From NCBI RefSeq assembly GCF_000731675.1, contig NZ_JMIT01000004.1, forward strand, positions 62,001-126,000: DNA of 64,000 bases, given 5' to 3'. The DNA comes from Pseudomonas capeferrum. GTDB taxonomy: Bacteria; Pseudomonadota; Gammaproteobacteria; Pseudomonadales; Pseudomonadaceae. A program made the translations under genes and the position numbers. The notes under the pieces were generated by a model that was not told the origin of the DNA, did not search any database, and worked only from the letters and a program-made list of their open reading frames with translations. Position 1 is the first letter of the stretch. Every line of letters begins with the position of its first letter. Below, piece by piece: positions 1-8,441 of this stretch.

Positions 1-1014
1 GTTGACCTGCGACGCGTCGATCATCTGCTGCAGCATCACACGCTCCGGGCTCCACCAGTAACCGGTGTAGATCAGGCTGGCATACTTCGGCATCAGCTCA
101 TCTTTCAAGTGAGCGACTTCACGGTCCAGGGTGATCGACTCGATCGCACGGTGGGCGCGCAGCATGATGGTGCCGCCAGGGGTTTCGTAGCAGCCACGAG
201 ACTTCATGCCGACGTAACGGTTCTCGACGATGTCCAGACGGCCGATGCCGTTGGCACCACCGATGCGGTTCAGGTCGGCCAGAACGGTGGCCGGGGACTT
301 CTCGACACCATCGATGGCGACGATGTCACCGTTGAGGTAAGTCAGCTCGATATAAGTAGCCTGGTCCGGGGCGTTCTCCGGAGAGACGCTCCAGCGCCAC
401 ATGTCTTCCTCGTGCTCGGTCCAGGTATCTTCCAGGACACCGCCTTCGTAGGAGATGTGCAGCAGGTTGGCGTCCATCGAGTACGGCGACTTCTTCTTGC
501 CGTGACGCTCGATCGGGATGCCATGCTTCTCGGCGTAGTCCATCAGCTTCTCGCGGGACAGCAGGTCCCACTCACGCCAAGGGGCGATGACCTTGACGCC
601 CGGCTTGAGCGCATAGGCACCCAGCTCGAAACGAACCTGGTCATTGCCTTTACCGGTTGCACCATGGGAAATGGCGTCAGCACCGGTTTCGTTGGCGATT
701 TCGATCAGGCGCTTGGCGATCAGCGGACGGGCGATGGAGGTACCCAGCAGGTACTCGCCTTCGTAGACGGTGTTGGCGCGGAACATCGGGAACACGAAGT
801 CACGCACGAATTCTTCGCGCAGGTCGTCGATGTAGATCTCTTTCACACCCATTGCCTGTGCCTTGGCACGGGCCGGCTCGACCTCTTCGCCCTGACCCAG
901 GTCAGCGGTGAAGGTCACCACTTCGCAGTTGTAGGTATCCTGCAGCCACTTGAGAATCACCGAAGTATCAAGGCCGCCGGAATACGCCAGTACGACCTTA
1001 TTTACGTCCGCCAT
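1..1014 (-). CDS. argG: Argininosuccinate synthase, 3' end cut by window
   Basis: Joins citrulline and aspartate with ATP to give argininosuccinate, the penultimate step of arginine synthesis, in the cytoplasm. The minus-strand frame is open from an ATG at 1014 to base 1, giving 338 codons of a protein normally about 405 residues long, so the C-terminus lies outside. The N-terminus reads MADVNKVVLAYSGGLDTSV, with the SGGLDTS PP-loop ATP pyrophosphatase motif at residues 12-18. Later stretches such as SHGATGKGNDQVRFE are typical of ArgG. It lies next to motY as in other pseudomonads. Identity is certain; only the end is missing. Confidence 0.97.
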   Translation of the reverse strand, partial: MADVNKVVLAYSGGLDTSVILKWLQDTYNCEVVTFTADLGQGEEVEPARAKAQAMGVKEIYIDDLREEFVRDFVFPMFRANTVYEGEYLLGTSIARPLIAKRLIEIANETGADAISHGATGKGNDQVRFELGAYALKPGVKVIAPWREWDLLSREKLMDYAEKHGIPIERHGKKKSPYSMDANLLHISYEGGVLEDTWTEHEEDMWRWSVSPENAPDQATYIELTYLNGDIVAIDGVEKSPATVLADLNRIGGANGIGRLDIVENRYVGMKSRGCYETPGGTIMLRAHRAIESITLDREVAHLKDELMPKYASLIYTGYWWSPERVMLQQMIDASQVN

Positions 1015-1183
1015 GCCATCACTCCACGGGGTTGTACGGAAAGGGGTCGATTCTAACGGCGTTATGGAAAAATTTACAGTGGGGCGACAGCTTCTGACGA
1101 CAAAGCGACAGTAATTGTCGATGGCGCGACGTCTGTCGGGCGCTATGGGACGGCTGCGAGGGGGCGCGCCGCCCATCTCACTT

Positions 1184-2149
1184 TCAGGGCACTTTCGCAC
1201 CCGGTGCGGGGGACGCCGGCGCGGCAATAGGCGGACTGGCAGCAGCAGGCAGCTGTACAGGTTTTTCCACCGGCTTCTCGACGGGTGTCTCAGCGACTGC
1301 AACCCGATCCAGTTCGATATTCACCCGTCGATTGCGCGCCCGGTTGGCAGCACTGTTGTTCTTCGCCAGCGGATACCGCTCGCCGTGGAAGCGCACGGTG
1401 ATCTGCGCCTCCGGCACGCCATGGGCTTTGAAATAGTCCGCCACCGTCATCGCCCTGCGCCGGGATAAATCACGGTTGGTCAGGCGGTTGCCGCTGTTGT
1501 CGGAATGGCCGTTGAGCTCGATGTGATTAACCGTCGGGTCGGCCTTGATATAGTCAAGAACCACATCCAGCCGTGCCTTGGCCGAATCGTCAAGTTCGAT
1601 GCCACCGCCAGGGAAACCCACCTGAGTCTGGCGAACCTGGTCATAGTTCATCGCCAGCAACTTGCTGGCACACACCTGGTAGTCGCCATAGGCCTTGGCG
1701 AAACTGACCGGCAACACCCGCACTTCCATGGCCCGGCCCGCTTCGCCGGTGTAGTTGCGTACCACCGTGCTGCGCCCATCGAGCAGACCATTGATCAGGC
1801 GGCTGGCCTGACCCTGGGACGAGCTGAACAGCACGCCCGTGCGCGCCATGCGCACGGTGCCCAGGTTGATGTCACCGCGCCCAGGCTGCCAGGGCGCCGC
1901 CGCCGCCAGCAGTGTGGCAGGCCCGGCCCCCAGCACATTGCTGTGCGAGCGCAGTTGGAACACCGGCTGCTCACCTGCCCGGCGCACGAATTCGCCACTG
2001 CCAAAACCGTCGATCGGCTGGATCAGACGGCACTCGAACTGGTCGCCCTCGACTTGCCAGGCAATGTTCTCCATGCGCGTCTGGAAAGTCAGTGCACCGG
2101 CCGGCAGGCTGGCGAACAGGGTGAACATGGCTAGGTAACGCTGGCGCAC
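1184..2149 (-). CDS. motY: MotY-like OmpA-domain flagellar stator protein
   Basis: Likely the periplasmic T-ring protein MotY, which anchors the stator of the polar flagellum to peptidoglycan. The frame stays open upstream of the true start. I chose the GTG at 2149 because a GGAG lies 7 bases before it and it begins a signal peptide (RQRYLAMFTLFASLPAGA). The longer form would run into pyrC, which diverges from here. The protein is 321 residues. Residues about 190-300 form an OmpA/MotB peptidoglycan-binding domain (NHIELNGHSDNSGNRLTNRD). The tail is Pro/Ala-rich with EKPVEKPV repeats. The argG-motY-pyrC-rnt order matches P. aeruginosa PA3525-3528 as I recall it. Confidence 0.88.
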   Translation of the reverse strand: MRQRYLAMFTLFASLPAGALTFQTRMENIAWQVEGDQFECRLIQPIDGFGSGEFVRRAGEQPVFQLRSHSNVLGAGPATLLAAAAPWQPGRGDINLGTVRMARTGVLFSSSQGQASRLINGLLDGRSTVVRNYTGEAGRAMEVRVLPVSFAKAYGDYQVCASKLLAMNYDQVRQTQVGFPGGGIELDDSAKARLDVVLDYIKADPTVNHIELNGHSDNSGNRLTNRDLSRRRAMTVADYFKAHGVPEAQITVRFHGERYPLAKNNSAANRARNRRVNIELDRVAVAETPVEKPVEKPVQLPAAASPPIAAPASPAPGAKVP

Positions 2150-2279
2150 GGGCGGCTCCACAAATTCTGACGGCTTACCTGCAGGGTATCGGACGCCGTC
2201 CGAAAAACTTGATAGCCGTGCTCGGGCCAGGGTTTTCCGGTAGCATTGGGCCTTGAGTTCGACCCGCCTGGAATCCCCA

Positions 2280-3326
2280 ATGTCCGATCGCCTGACCCTC
2301 CTGCGTCCCGACGACTGGCACATCCATCTGCGCGATGGTGCCGTCCTGCCCCATACCGTTGGTGATGTGGCGCGTACCTTCGCCCGTGCCATCATCATGC
2401 CCAACCTCGTACCGCCGGTGCGCAATGCCGTCGAAGCCGGTGCCTACCGTGAGCGCATCCTCAATGCGCGTCCGGCCGGCAGCCGCTTCGAACCGCTGAT
2501 GGTGCTTTACCTCACCGACCGCACCAGCCCCGAGGACATCCGCGCGGCCAAGGCCAGCGGTATCGTGTATGCCGCCAAGCTGTACCCGGCCGGCGCCACG
2601 ACAAACTCCGATTCAGGCGTGACCAGCATCGACAACATCTTCCCCGCCATCGAAGCGCTGGCCGAAGTCGGCATGCCACTGTTGGTGCACGGTGAAGTGA
2701 CGCGTAGCGAGATCGATGTCTTCGATCGCGAAAAGCGCTTCATCGACGAACACATGCGTCGCGTGGTCGAACGCTTCCCGACGCTCAAGGTGGTGTTCGA
2801 GCACATCACCACCAGCGATGCCGCGCAGTTCGTCAGCGAAGCGCCGGCCAACGTCGGCGCGACCATTACCGCCCAGCACCTGTTGTACAACCGCAACCAC
2901 ATGCTGGTGGGCGGCATCCGCCCGCACTTCTACTGCCTGCCGATCCTCAAGCGCAACACCCACCAGGTGGCGCTGCTGGACGCGGCCACCAGTGGCAACC
3001 CGAAATTCTTCCTCGGCACTGACTCGGCCCCTCACGCCCGTCACGCCAAGGAAGCCGCCTGCGGTTGCGCCGGTTGCTACACCGCTTATGCGGCCATCGA
3101 GATGTACGCCGAAGCGTTCGAGCAGCGCAATGCGCTGGACAAGCTGGAAGGCTTTGCCAGCCTGCACGGCCCGGCATTCTATGGCCTGCCGGCGAACACC
3201 GACACCATCACCCTGGTCCGTGAAGAGTGGACCGCACCAGAAAGCCTGCCGTTCGGCGAGCAGACGGTGATACCGCTGCGCGCTGGCGAGAAGCTGCGCT
3301 GGCGCCTGCTGGAGGAAAACGCGTGA
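2280..3326 (+). CDS. pyrC: Dihydroorotase
   Basis: Interconverts N-carbamoyl-aspartate and dihydroorotate in pyrimidine synthesis. The start is the ATG of MSDRLTLLRPDDW; the frame extends nine codons upstream without a better site. The 348-residue length fits class II PyrC. The metal ligands are visible: HIHLRD near residue 16, the lysine expected to be carbamylated in AAKLYPAGATTNS near 100, then LVHGEV and FEHITT histidines, and the catalytic Asp in LGTDSAPH. Its stop overlaps the GTG of rnt by four bases (GTGA), so the two are translationally coupled. Divergent from motY. Confidence 0.97.
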   Translation: MSDRLTLLRPDDWHIHLRDGAVLPHTVGDVARTFARAIIMPNLVPPVRNAVEAGAYRERILNARPAGSRFEPLMVLYLTDRTSPEDIRAAKASGIVYAAKLYPAGATTNSDSGVTSIDNIFPAIEALAEVGMPLLVHGEVTRSEIDVFDREKRFIDEHMRRVVERFPTLKVVFEHITTSDAAQFVSEAPANVGATITAQHLLYNRNHMLVGGIRPHFYCLPILKRNTHQVALLDAATSGNPKFFLGTDSAPHARHAKEAACGCAGCYTAYAAIEMYAEAFEQRNALDKLEGFASLHGPAFYGLPANTDTITLVREEWTAPESLPFGEQTVIPLRAGEKLRWRLLEENA

Positions 3327-3997
3327 GCGAAGACCTCTACGAAGACGATCAGGACAGCCAGGCCGGGGGTGGCTCGCGCCACCCGATGGCAGAGCGCTTC
3401 CGTGGCTACTTGCCGGTGGTGGTGGATGTCGAGACCGGCGGCTTCAATAGTGCCACCGACGCCCTGCTGGAAATCGCCGCCGTCACCATCGGCATGGACG
3501 AGAAGGGCTTCCTGTTCCCCGAACACACCTACTTCCACCGGGTTGAGCCGTTCGAAGGGGCCAATATCGAGGCGGCCGCGCTGGAGTTCACCGGCATCAA
3601 GCTGGACCACCCGCTGCGCATGGCAGTGAGTGAAGAAAGCGCGTTGACCGATATCTTCCGAGGCGTGCGCAAGGCGCTCAAGGCCAACGGCTGCAAGCGG
3701 GCCATCCTGGTCGGCCACAACAGCAGCTTCGACTTGGGCTTCCTTAACGCTGCGGTCAACCGCAATGACCTCAAGCGCAACCCCTTCCACCCGTTTTCCA
3801 GCTTCGATACCGCCACCCTCGCCGGCCTGGCGTATGGCCAGACCGTGCTGGCGCGGGCCTGCCAGAGCGCCGACATCGACTTTGATGGGCGTGAAGCGCA
3901 TTCGGCGCGTTACGACACCGAGAAGACGGCCGAGCTGTTCTGCGGCATCGTCAACCGCTGGAAAGAAATGGGCGGCTGGCGCGATTTCAACGACTAA
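3323..3997 (+). CDS. rnt: Ribonuclease T
   Basis: DEDD-family 3'-5' exoribonuclease that trims the 3' ends of tRNA and other stable RNAs. The start is GTG at 3323, overlapping the pyrC stop, with GGAGG about 6 bases upstream. This gives 224 residues, the usual length. The three exonuclease motifs are present: VVVDVETGG (DxE), HNSSFDLGFLNAA (Exo II) and HSARYDTEKT (Exo III, DEDDh type). It is the second gene of a pyrC-rnt unit and ends just before a repeat and a two-way terminator shared with the convergent peroxiredoxin gene. Confidence 0.95.
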   Translation: MSEDLYEDDQDSQAGGGSRHPMAERFRGYLPVVVDVETGGFNSATDALLEIAAVTIGMDEKGFLFPEHTYFHRVEPFEGANIEAAALEFTGIKLDHPLRMAVSEESALTDIFRGVRKALKANGCKRAILVGHNSSFDLGFLNAAVNRNDLKRNPFHPFSSFDTATLAGLAYGQTVLARACQSADIDFDGREAHSARYDTEKTAELFCGIVNRWKEMGGWRDFND

Positions 3998-3999
3998 GC

Positions 4000-4094
4000 A
4001 GCCACAAGCTTCAAGCAGCAAGAAAGGGCAGACAGCACACGCTCGGTTTTTCTTGAAGCTTGCAGCTTGCAGCTTGCAGCTAGAAACTTGAAAC
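4000..4094. repeat. AAGCTTCAAGC / GCTTGCAGCTT intergenic repeat, copy 1
   Basis: The spacer after rnt holds ACAAGCTTCAAGCAGCAAG on the left and CTTGAAGCTTGCAG followed by three tandem CTTGCAG units on the right, so the halves are roughly inverted. The same vocabulary recurs around the gcd terminator near 53.23-53.32 kb. It behaves like a small dispersed intergenic repeat of the P. putida group flanking a terminator. I can see no coding potential in it. Confidence 0.6.
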
Positions 4095-4102
4095 AAAAAA
4101 AA

Positions 4103-4126
4103 CCGGCCACGAAGGCCGGTTTTTTT
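4103..4126. terminator. Two-way rho-independent terminator
   Basis: Stem CCGGCC (4103-4108), loop ACGAA, stem GGCCGG (4114-4119), followed by seven T on the plus strand and preceded by an A-run that gives a T-run on the minus strand. It serves rnt from the left and the peroxiredoxin gene from the right. Confidence 0.9.
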
Positions 4127-4139
4127 ATGCGCGCGGCAA

Positions 4140-4742
4140 TTACAGCTTGCCAGCGTTCTCGCTCAGGTAAGCAGCAACGCCTTCTGGCGAAGCGTTCATG
4201 CCTTTGTCGCCTTTTTTCCAGTTGGCAGGGCAGACTTCGCCGTGCTCTTCGTGGAACTGCAGGGCATCGACCAGACGCAGCAGCTCGTCCATGTTACGGC
4301 CCAGTGGCAGGTCGTTGACGATCTGCGAACGGACCACACCGTTGGTGTCGATCAGGAAGGCGCCACGGAAGGCCACGCCGCCTTCGGACTCAACGTCGTA
4401 GGCCTTGCAGATTTCATGGGTGATGTCGGCAGCCAAGGTGTACTTGACCTGGCCGATACCGCCGTTGTTGACCGGGGTGTTACGCCAGGCGTTGTGGGTG
4501 AAGTGCGAGTCGATCGAAACGCCGATCACTTCCACGTTGCGGGCCTGGAAGTCAGGGATGCGGTTGTCCAGGGCAATCAGCTCGGACGGGCAGACGAAGG
4601 TGAAGTCCAGCGGGTAGAAGAACACCAGGCCGTACTTGCCCTTGATGGCCGAGGCCAGGTTGAAGCTGTCGACGATTTCGCCGTTGCCCAGCACAGCCGG
4701 AACGGTGAAATCGGGGGCTTGTTTACCAACGAGTACGCTCAT
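4140..4742 (-). CDS. Typical 2-Cys peroxiredoxin (AhpC/TSA family)
   Basis: Reduces hydrogen peroxide and organic peroxides through a cysteine pair. The start at 4742 (MSVLVGKQAPDFT) has AGGAGA 5-7 bases upstream and gives 200 residues; the open frame before it is not conserved in style. The peroxidatic Cys51 sits in FTFVCPSE and the resolving Cys171 in EVCPANWKKG, so it is a two-cysteine enzyme. The C-terminal extension suggests the robust, floodgate-sensitive Prx1/AhpC class. It lies beside bfd-bfr as in P. aeruginosa PA3529, linking peroxide defence with iron storage. The electron donor (AhpF or thioredoxin) is not visible here. Confidence 0.93.
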   Translation of the reverse strand: MSVLVGKQAPDFTVPAVLGNGEIVDSFNLASAIKGKYGLVFFYPLDFTFVCPSELIALDNRIPDFQARNVEVIGVSIDSHFTHNAWRNTPVNNGGIGQVKYTLAADITHEICKAYDVESEGGVAFRGAFLIDTNGVVRSQIVNDLPLGRNMDELLRLVDALQFHEEHGEVCPANWKKGDKGMNASPEGVAAYLSENAGKL

Positions 4743-4890
4743 TGTTATCTCCTGATGAGGGTGAAAAACCGTTTGCCGGGCCAGACGGGCTTGCCCGACA
4801 TCCAACAAAGGCCGACCATCATACACGGCTTCTCATGACAGACCGAATCCAACCACCGGTCGCTCAAGCACGGCCCTCTCAGAAAGTCTT

Positions 4891-4919
4891 TTGACAAGCA
4901 TTCTCATTACGATTAAGCT
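4891..4919 (+). promoter_or_regulatory. bfd promoter with overlapping Fur-box-like site
   Basis: A perfect -35 TTGACA (4891-4896) is followed after 17 bases by TAAGCT (weak -10). Bases 4893-4911 read on the minus strand as CGTAATGAGAATGCTTGTC. That matches the 19-bp Fur consensus GATAATGATAATCATTATC at 13 of 19 positions, and the site lies across the promoter. Iron repression of bfd through Fur is known in P. aeruginosa, so this fits. The exact transcription start is inferred. Confidence 0.6.
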
Positions 4920-4954
4920 CCAACCATCGACTCAACCAGCGATGGTCCGACTTT

Positions 4955-5173
4955 ATGTATGTGTGTCTTTGTGTCGGCGTGACCGACGGACAGATCCGCG
5001 ATGCGATCTTTGAAGGATGCTGCAGCTACAAGGAAGTTCGAGCCGCGACCAATGTCGCCAGCCAATGTGGCAAATGCGCCTGCCTTGCCAAGCAAGTGGT
5101 CCGCGAGACCCTGACCGAGCTTCAGGTCAGCCAGGCCACCCTGCCCTATCCGGTAGAATTTACCGCTGCCTGA
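4955..5173 (+). CDS. bfd: Bacterioferritin-associated ferredoxin
   Basis: Small [2Fe-2S] protein that docks on bacterioferritin and passes electrons to the stored ferric core so that iron can be released. It has 72 residues, with the cluster ligands visible as CLC (Cys4, Cys6) and CGKC (Cys38, Cys41). There is no strong Shine-Dalgarno before the ATG. It is followed by a good terminator, so it is a separate transcript from bfr although the two proteins work as partners. A Fur-box-like promoter precedes it, consistent with expression when iron is scarce. Confidence 0.96.
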   Translation: MYVCLCVGVTDGQIRDAIFEGCCSYKEVRAATNVASQCGKCACLAKQVVRETLTELQVSQATLPYPVEFTAA

Positions 5174-5190
5174 AACCACTCATTTTGAAG

Positions 5191-5216
5191 AACCGGACCT
5201 TGTGTCCGGTTTTTTT
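5191..5216 (+). terminator. Terminator after bfd
   Basis: Stem AACCGGAC (5191-5198), loop CTTGT, stem GTCCGGTT (5204-5211), then a run of T to 5216. Confidence 0.9.
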
Positions 5217-5225
5217 ATGCCCGAA

Positions 5226-5304
5226 ATTCAATAACTTAGCACTCCAACGCGCTTCACAAACATTCTTATTCCTATTCATTTTCACTTATTATTCAATAAC
5301 TTAG
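5226..5304. repeat. 14-bp direct repeat in the bfr leader
   Basis: ATTCAATAACTTAG occurs exactly at 5226-5239 and again at 5291-5304, 65 bases apart, in the AT-rich region before bfr. The two copies bracket a T-rich stretch that probably holds the bfr promoter. They may be binding sites for a regulator that I cannot name. Confidence 0.6.
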
Positions 5305-5374
5305 GTTTGACAGCCCTAAGTATCGGGCTCAAACTTCCCTGTATTGGCACACTTCTACAGGGCAGGAACCCGTC

Positions 5375-5848
5375 ATGAAAGGCGACGTAAGCGTCATCCA
5401 GCATCTCAACAAGATCCTCGGAAACGAGCTGGTCGCGATCAACCAGTACTTCCTGCACGCACGCATGTACGAAGATTGGGGCCTGAACAAACTCGGCAAG
5501 CACGAGTACAAAGAATCCATCGATGAGATGAAGCACGCTGACAAACTGATCAAGCGTATTCTCTTCCTCGAAGGCATCCCCAACGTGCAGGACCTGGGCA
5601 AGCTGCTGATCGGCGAGCACACCAAAGAAATGCTCGAGTGCGACCTGAAGATCGAGCAGAAAGGCCTGATCGACCTGAAAGCCGCCATCGCTCACTGCGA
5701 AACCGTCGGCGACTTCGGCTCGCGTGAAATGCTCGAAGACATCCTCGAGTCCGAGGAAGAGCACATCGACTGGCTGGAAACCCAGCTGAGCCTGATCGAC
5801 AAGATCAGCATCGAGAACTACCTGCAATCGCAGATGGGCGAAGAGTAA
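5375..5848 (+). CDS. bfr: Bacterioferritin
   Basis: Iron-storage protein forming a 24-mer with haem between subunit pairs; it oxidises Fe(II) and stores a ferric mineral. It has 157 residues. All di-iron ferroxidase ligands are present (Glu18, Glu51, His54, Glu94, Glu127, His130) and so is the haem ligand Met52, so this is a functional haem-type Bfr rather than a FtnA. It is the partner of the adjacent bfd and ends at a strong terminator. Confidence 0.97.
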   Translation: MKGDVSVIQHLNKILGNELVAINQYFLHARMYEDWGLNKLGKHEYKESIDEMKHADKLIKRILFLEGIPNVQDLGKLLIGEHTKEMLECDLKIEQKGLIDLKAAIAHCETVGDFGSREMLEDILESEEEHIDWLETQLSLIDKISIENYLQSQMGEE

Positions 5849-5866
5849 AATCGCCGCCCATAAAAA

Positions 5867-5890
5867 AACCCGCCATGAGCGGGTTTTTTT
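5867..5890. terminator. Two-way terminator between bfr and grxD
   Basis: Stem CCCGC (5869-5873), loop CATGA, stem GCGGG (5879-5883), flanked by an A-run on the left and seven T on the right, so it can act for both convergent genes. Confidence 0.9.
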
Positions 5891-5905
5891 ATGTCTGCGC
5901 GAAGA

Positions 5906-6241
5906 TCAGGCTTCAGCAGCCTTTGCCTTGGCAGCAGCGTCCTTGATCAGGGCCTGCAGCTCACCCTTCTCGAACATTTCGAGCATGATGTCGCTACCGC
6001 CGACCAGCTCGCCCGCTACCCACAGCTGCGGGAAGGTTGGCCAGTTGGCGTACTTGGGCAGGTTGGCACGGATTTCCGGGTTCTGCAGGATGTCGACGTA
6101 GGCGAACTTCTCGCCACAACCCATCACAGCTTGCGATGCCTTGGCCGAGAACCCGCACTGCGGGGCATTCGGCGAGCCTTTCATGTAAAGCAGAATGGTG
6201 TTGTTGGCAATCTGCTCTTTGATCGTTTCGATGATATCCAT
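5906..6241 (-). CDS. grxD: Monothiol glutaredoxin, Grx4 type
   Basis: CGFS-type glutaredoxin that holds and transfers [2Fe-2S] clusters, usually with a BolA partner. The start at 6241 (MDIIETIKEQ) gives 111 residues; 55 upstream codons of open frame are excluded because the protein family begins here. The CGFS motif lies at residues 29-32, and WPTFPQLWVAGELVGG is the glutathione and cis-proline region. It sits with bfd and bfr, an iron-handling neighbourhood conserved in Pseudomonas. Confidence 0.95.
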   Translation of the reverse strand: MDIIETIKEQIANNTILLYMKGSPNAPQCGFSAKASQAVMGCGEKFAYVDILQNPEIRANLPKYANWPTFPQLWVAGELVGGSDIMLEMFEKGELQALIKDAAAKAKAAEA

Positions 6242-6332
6242 GGAACACCTCGTCTGAACTTTCCGACTCGATGGTCGGCACGGTGACGCATTGTATCGGA
6301 AAGCCGAGCGCAGTGCGCGGCCTTGCCATTGC

Positions 6333-8441
6333 TCAGGCGGCCTCCACGTGCACAGGTACGCCATTGAGGGCGGCATTGCCCGACACCTGATCGCGCAAGC
6401 GCTCATCGGTCAGGTCGTTGGCACTGACCCCGGGCTGCCCGTGGGCTATCCGCAATTGCACGCCCTGGCGCCCATGGCCATAGCCGTGCGGCAGGCTGAC
6501 CACGCCTGGCATCATGTCCGTGCACGCCTGCACCTCGACTTCGAGGGTGCCGGTACGTGAGCGTATGCGCACGCGCTGGCCATCGTGCAACTGCCGCTGC
6601 TGCAAATCCTCAGGGTGCATCAACAGCTGATGACGCGGCTTGCCTTTGACCAGCCGGTGGAAGTTGTGCATCCACGAGTTGTTGCTGCGCACGTGGCGGC
6701 GGCCGATCAGCAACAGCGCGCCAGCAGCCATCGGCGCCTGCCGCGCAAGCCTGGCCAAGTCATCCAGCAACACCTGCGGTGCCGCCTCGATGGCCTGGCT
6801 GGCAGTGTTCAGGCGGGCCTGCAGATTGGCGCCTAGCGGGCCCAGGTCGAGCCCGTGGGGGTGCCGATCGAGTGCTTCCAGCGAGAGCTTCCAGGCCGAG
6901 CCTTCGCCGTAGCGCCCTTTGCGCAAGGCCCAATCGATCATCTGCGCCGGCGCCTGGGTTGGCTTGAGTTCAAGGGCGGCCCGTTCGGCCAAGGCCTTGG
7001 CCAGGCCGACAAAGATCTCCCAGTCATGCAGCGCGCCTTCGGGCTTGGCCAGGATCGCGCGGTTGAAACGGGTCACATTGCGCACCGCCAGCAGGTTGAA
7101 GGTGCTGTCGTAGTGATCGTTCTCAAGTGCCGACGTGGACGGCAGGATCAGGTCGGCATGGCGCGTGCTTTCATTGATGTACAGGTCGATGCTGAGCATG
7201 AACTCGAGCCCCGCCAGCGCCCCGTCCAGTTGCCGACCGTTGGGCGTGGACAGCACAGGGTTGCCCGCCACCGTCACCAAGGCCCGCACCTGCCCGTCAC
7301 CGGGCGTGAGGATTTCTTCGGCCAAGGCGGCGACCGGCAGCTCGCCAGCGTACTCCGGCAGCCCCGAAACCCGGCTTTGCCAGGCATTGAAGTGCCCGCC
7401 CGAGGTACTCGCCACCAGGTCCACCGCAGGCTCGGTACACAAGGCGCCACCCACCCGATCCAGGTTGCCGGTTACCAGGTTGATCAATTGCACCAGCCAA
7501 TGGCACAGGGTGCCGAAGGCCTGGGTCGAGACGCCCATGCGGCCATAGCAGACCGCCTTGTCGGCTGCCGCAAAATCACGCGCCAGCTGACGGATATCGG
7601 CGGCAGCGATGCCGCACAACGGGCTCATGGCGTCGGCGGTGAACAGGGCGAGTGCACTGCGCACCTGATCCAGGCCATTGATCGGCAAGTGTGATCCACG
7701 GGTCAGGCCTTCGTCGAACAAGGTATTGAGCAGGCCACTGAGCAATGCAGCATCGCCGCCGGGAAGAATGAACAGGTGCCGGTCAGCCATGGCCGCTGTT
7801 TCGCTGCGCCGTGGGTCCACCACCACCAACTGCCCGCCCCGCATACGCAGCGCCTTCAGGCGCTTTTCCACATCAGGCACGGTCATGATGCTGCCATTGG
7901 ACGCCAGCGGGTTGCCTCCCAGAATCAGCATGAAGTCGGTGTGGTCGATGTCCGGTATCGGCAACAACAGACCGTGGCCGTACATCAGGTGGCTGGTCAG
8001 GTGCTGGGGCAACTGGTCCACCGAGGTGGCTGAAAACCGATTGCGGGTCTTCAACAAACCGAGGAAATAGTTGCTGTGGGTCATCAGCCCATAGTTGTGC
8101 ACGCTCGGGTTGCCTTGATACACCGCCACCGCGTTGCGACCATGCGCCTGCTGGATGCTCCAGAGCTTGTCGGCCGCCAGGGCGAAAGCCTCGTCCCAGC
8201 TGACCGCCTGCCAGCGCTCGCCAATCCGACGGTGGGGCTGACGCAGGCGGTCGGGATCGTTCTGGATATCTTGCAGGGCCACTGCCTTGGGGCAGATGTG
8301 GCCGCGGCTGAACGGGTCGTCCGGGTCGCCTTTGATCGAGGTGATCCGCGCCTGCCCGTCGTCCTCATGGCTGACTTCGATGTTCAGCCCGCAGATCGCT
8401 TCGCACAGGTGACAGGCACGGTGATGCAGGGTCTTGGTCAT
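6333..8441 (-). CDS. Molybdopterin oxidoreductase with [4Fe-4S] cluster
   Basis: Large-subunit type enzyme of the DMSO reductase / formate dehydrogenase superfamily, 702 residues. I start at 8441 (MTKTLHHRACHLCEAIC) because the cluster motif must lie near the N-terminus and GAGGCGG precedes it. The cluster ligands are Cys10, Cys13, Cys17 and Cys50 (HICPK). The middle is the bis-MGD binding region (LILGGNPLASNGS, DPRRSETA), and residues about 590-700 form the molydopterin-binding beta-barrel (RSRTGTLEVEVQ). There is no Tat signal, so it is probably cytoplasmic. No electron-transfer subunit or chaperone lies beside it, and I cannot name its substrate. A homologue lies between grxD and argF in P. 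aeruginosa (PA3534, as I recall). Confidence 0.85.
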   Translation of the reverse strand: MTKTLHHRACHLCEAICGLNIEVSHEDDGQARITSIKGDPDDPFSRGHICPKAVALQDIQNDPDRLRQPHRRIGERWQAVSWDEAFALAADKLWSIQQAHGRNAVAVYQGNPSVHNYGLMTHSNYFLGLLKTRNRFSATSVDQLPQHLTSHLMYGHGLLLPIPDIDHTDFMLILGGNPLASNGSIMTVPDVEKRLKALRMRGGQLVVVDPRRSETAAMADRHLFILPGGDAALLSGLLNTLFDEGLTRGSHLPINGLDQVRSALALFTADAMSPLCGIAAADIRQLARDFAAADKAVCYGRMGVSTQAFGTLCHWLVQLINLVTGNLDRVGGALCTEPAVDLVASTSGGHFNAWQSRVSGLPEYAGELPVAALAEEILTPGDGQVRALVTVAGNPVLSTPNGRQLDGALAGLEFMLSIDLYINESTRHADLILPSTSALENDHYDSTFNLLAVRNVTRFNRAILAKPEGALHDWEIFVGLAKALAERAALELKPTQAPAQMIDWALRKGRYGEGSAWKLSLEALDRHPHGLDLGPLGANLQARLNTASQAIEAAPQVLLDDLARLARQAPMAAGALLLIGRRHVRSNNSWMHNFHRLVKGKPRHQLLMHPEDLQQRQLHDGQRVRIRSRTGTLEVEVQACTDMMPGVVSLPHGYGHGRQGVQLRIAHGQPGVSANDLTDERLRDQVSGNAALNGVPVHVEAA

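Noticed and set aside
109..1056. Plus-strand open frame over the argG region
   Set aside because: argG reads through the entire stretch on the minus strand with perfect family motifs.
2150..2425. Upstream extension of the motY frame into pyrC
   Set aside because: No ribosome site and it would overlap the divergent pyrC start; GTG 2149 has a Shine-Dalgarno and signal peptide.
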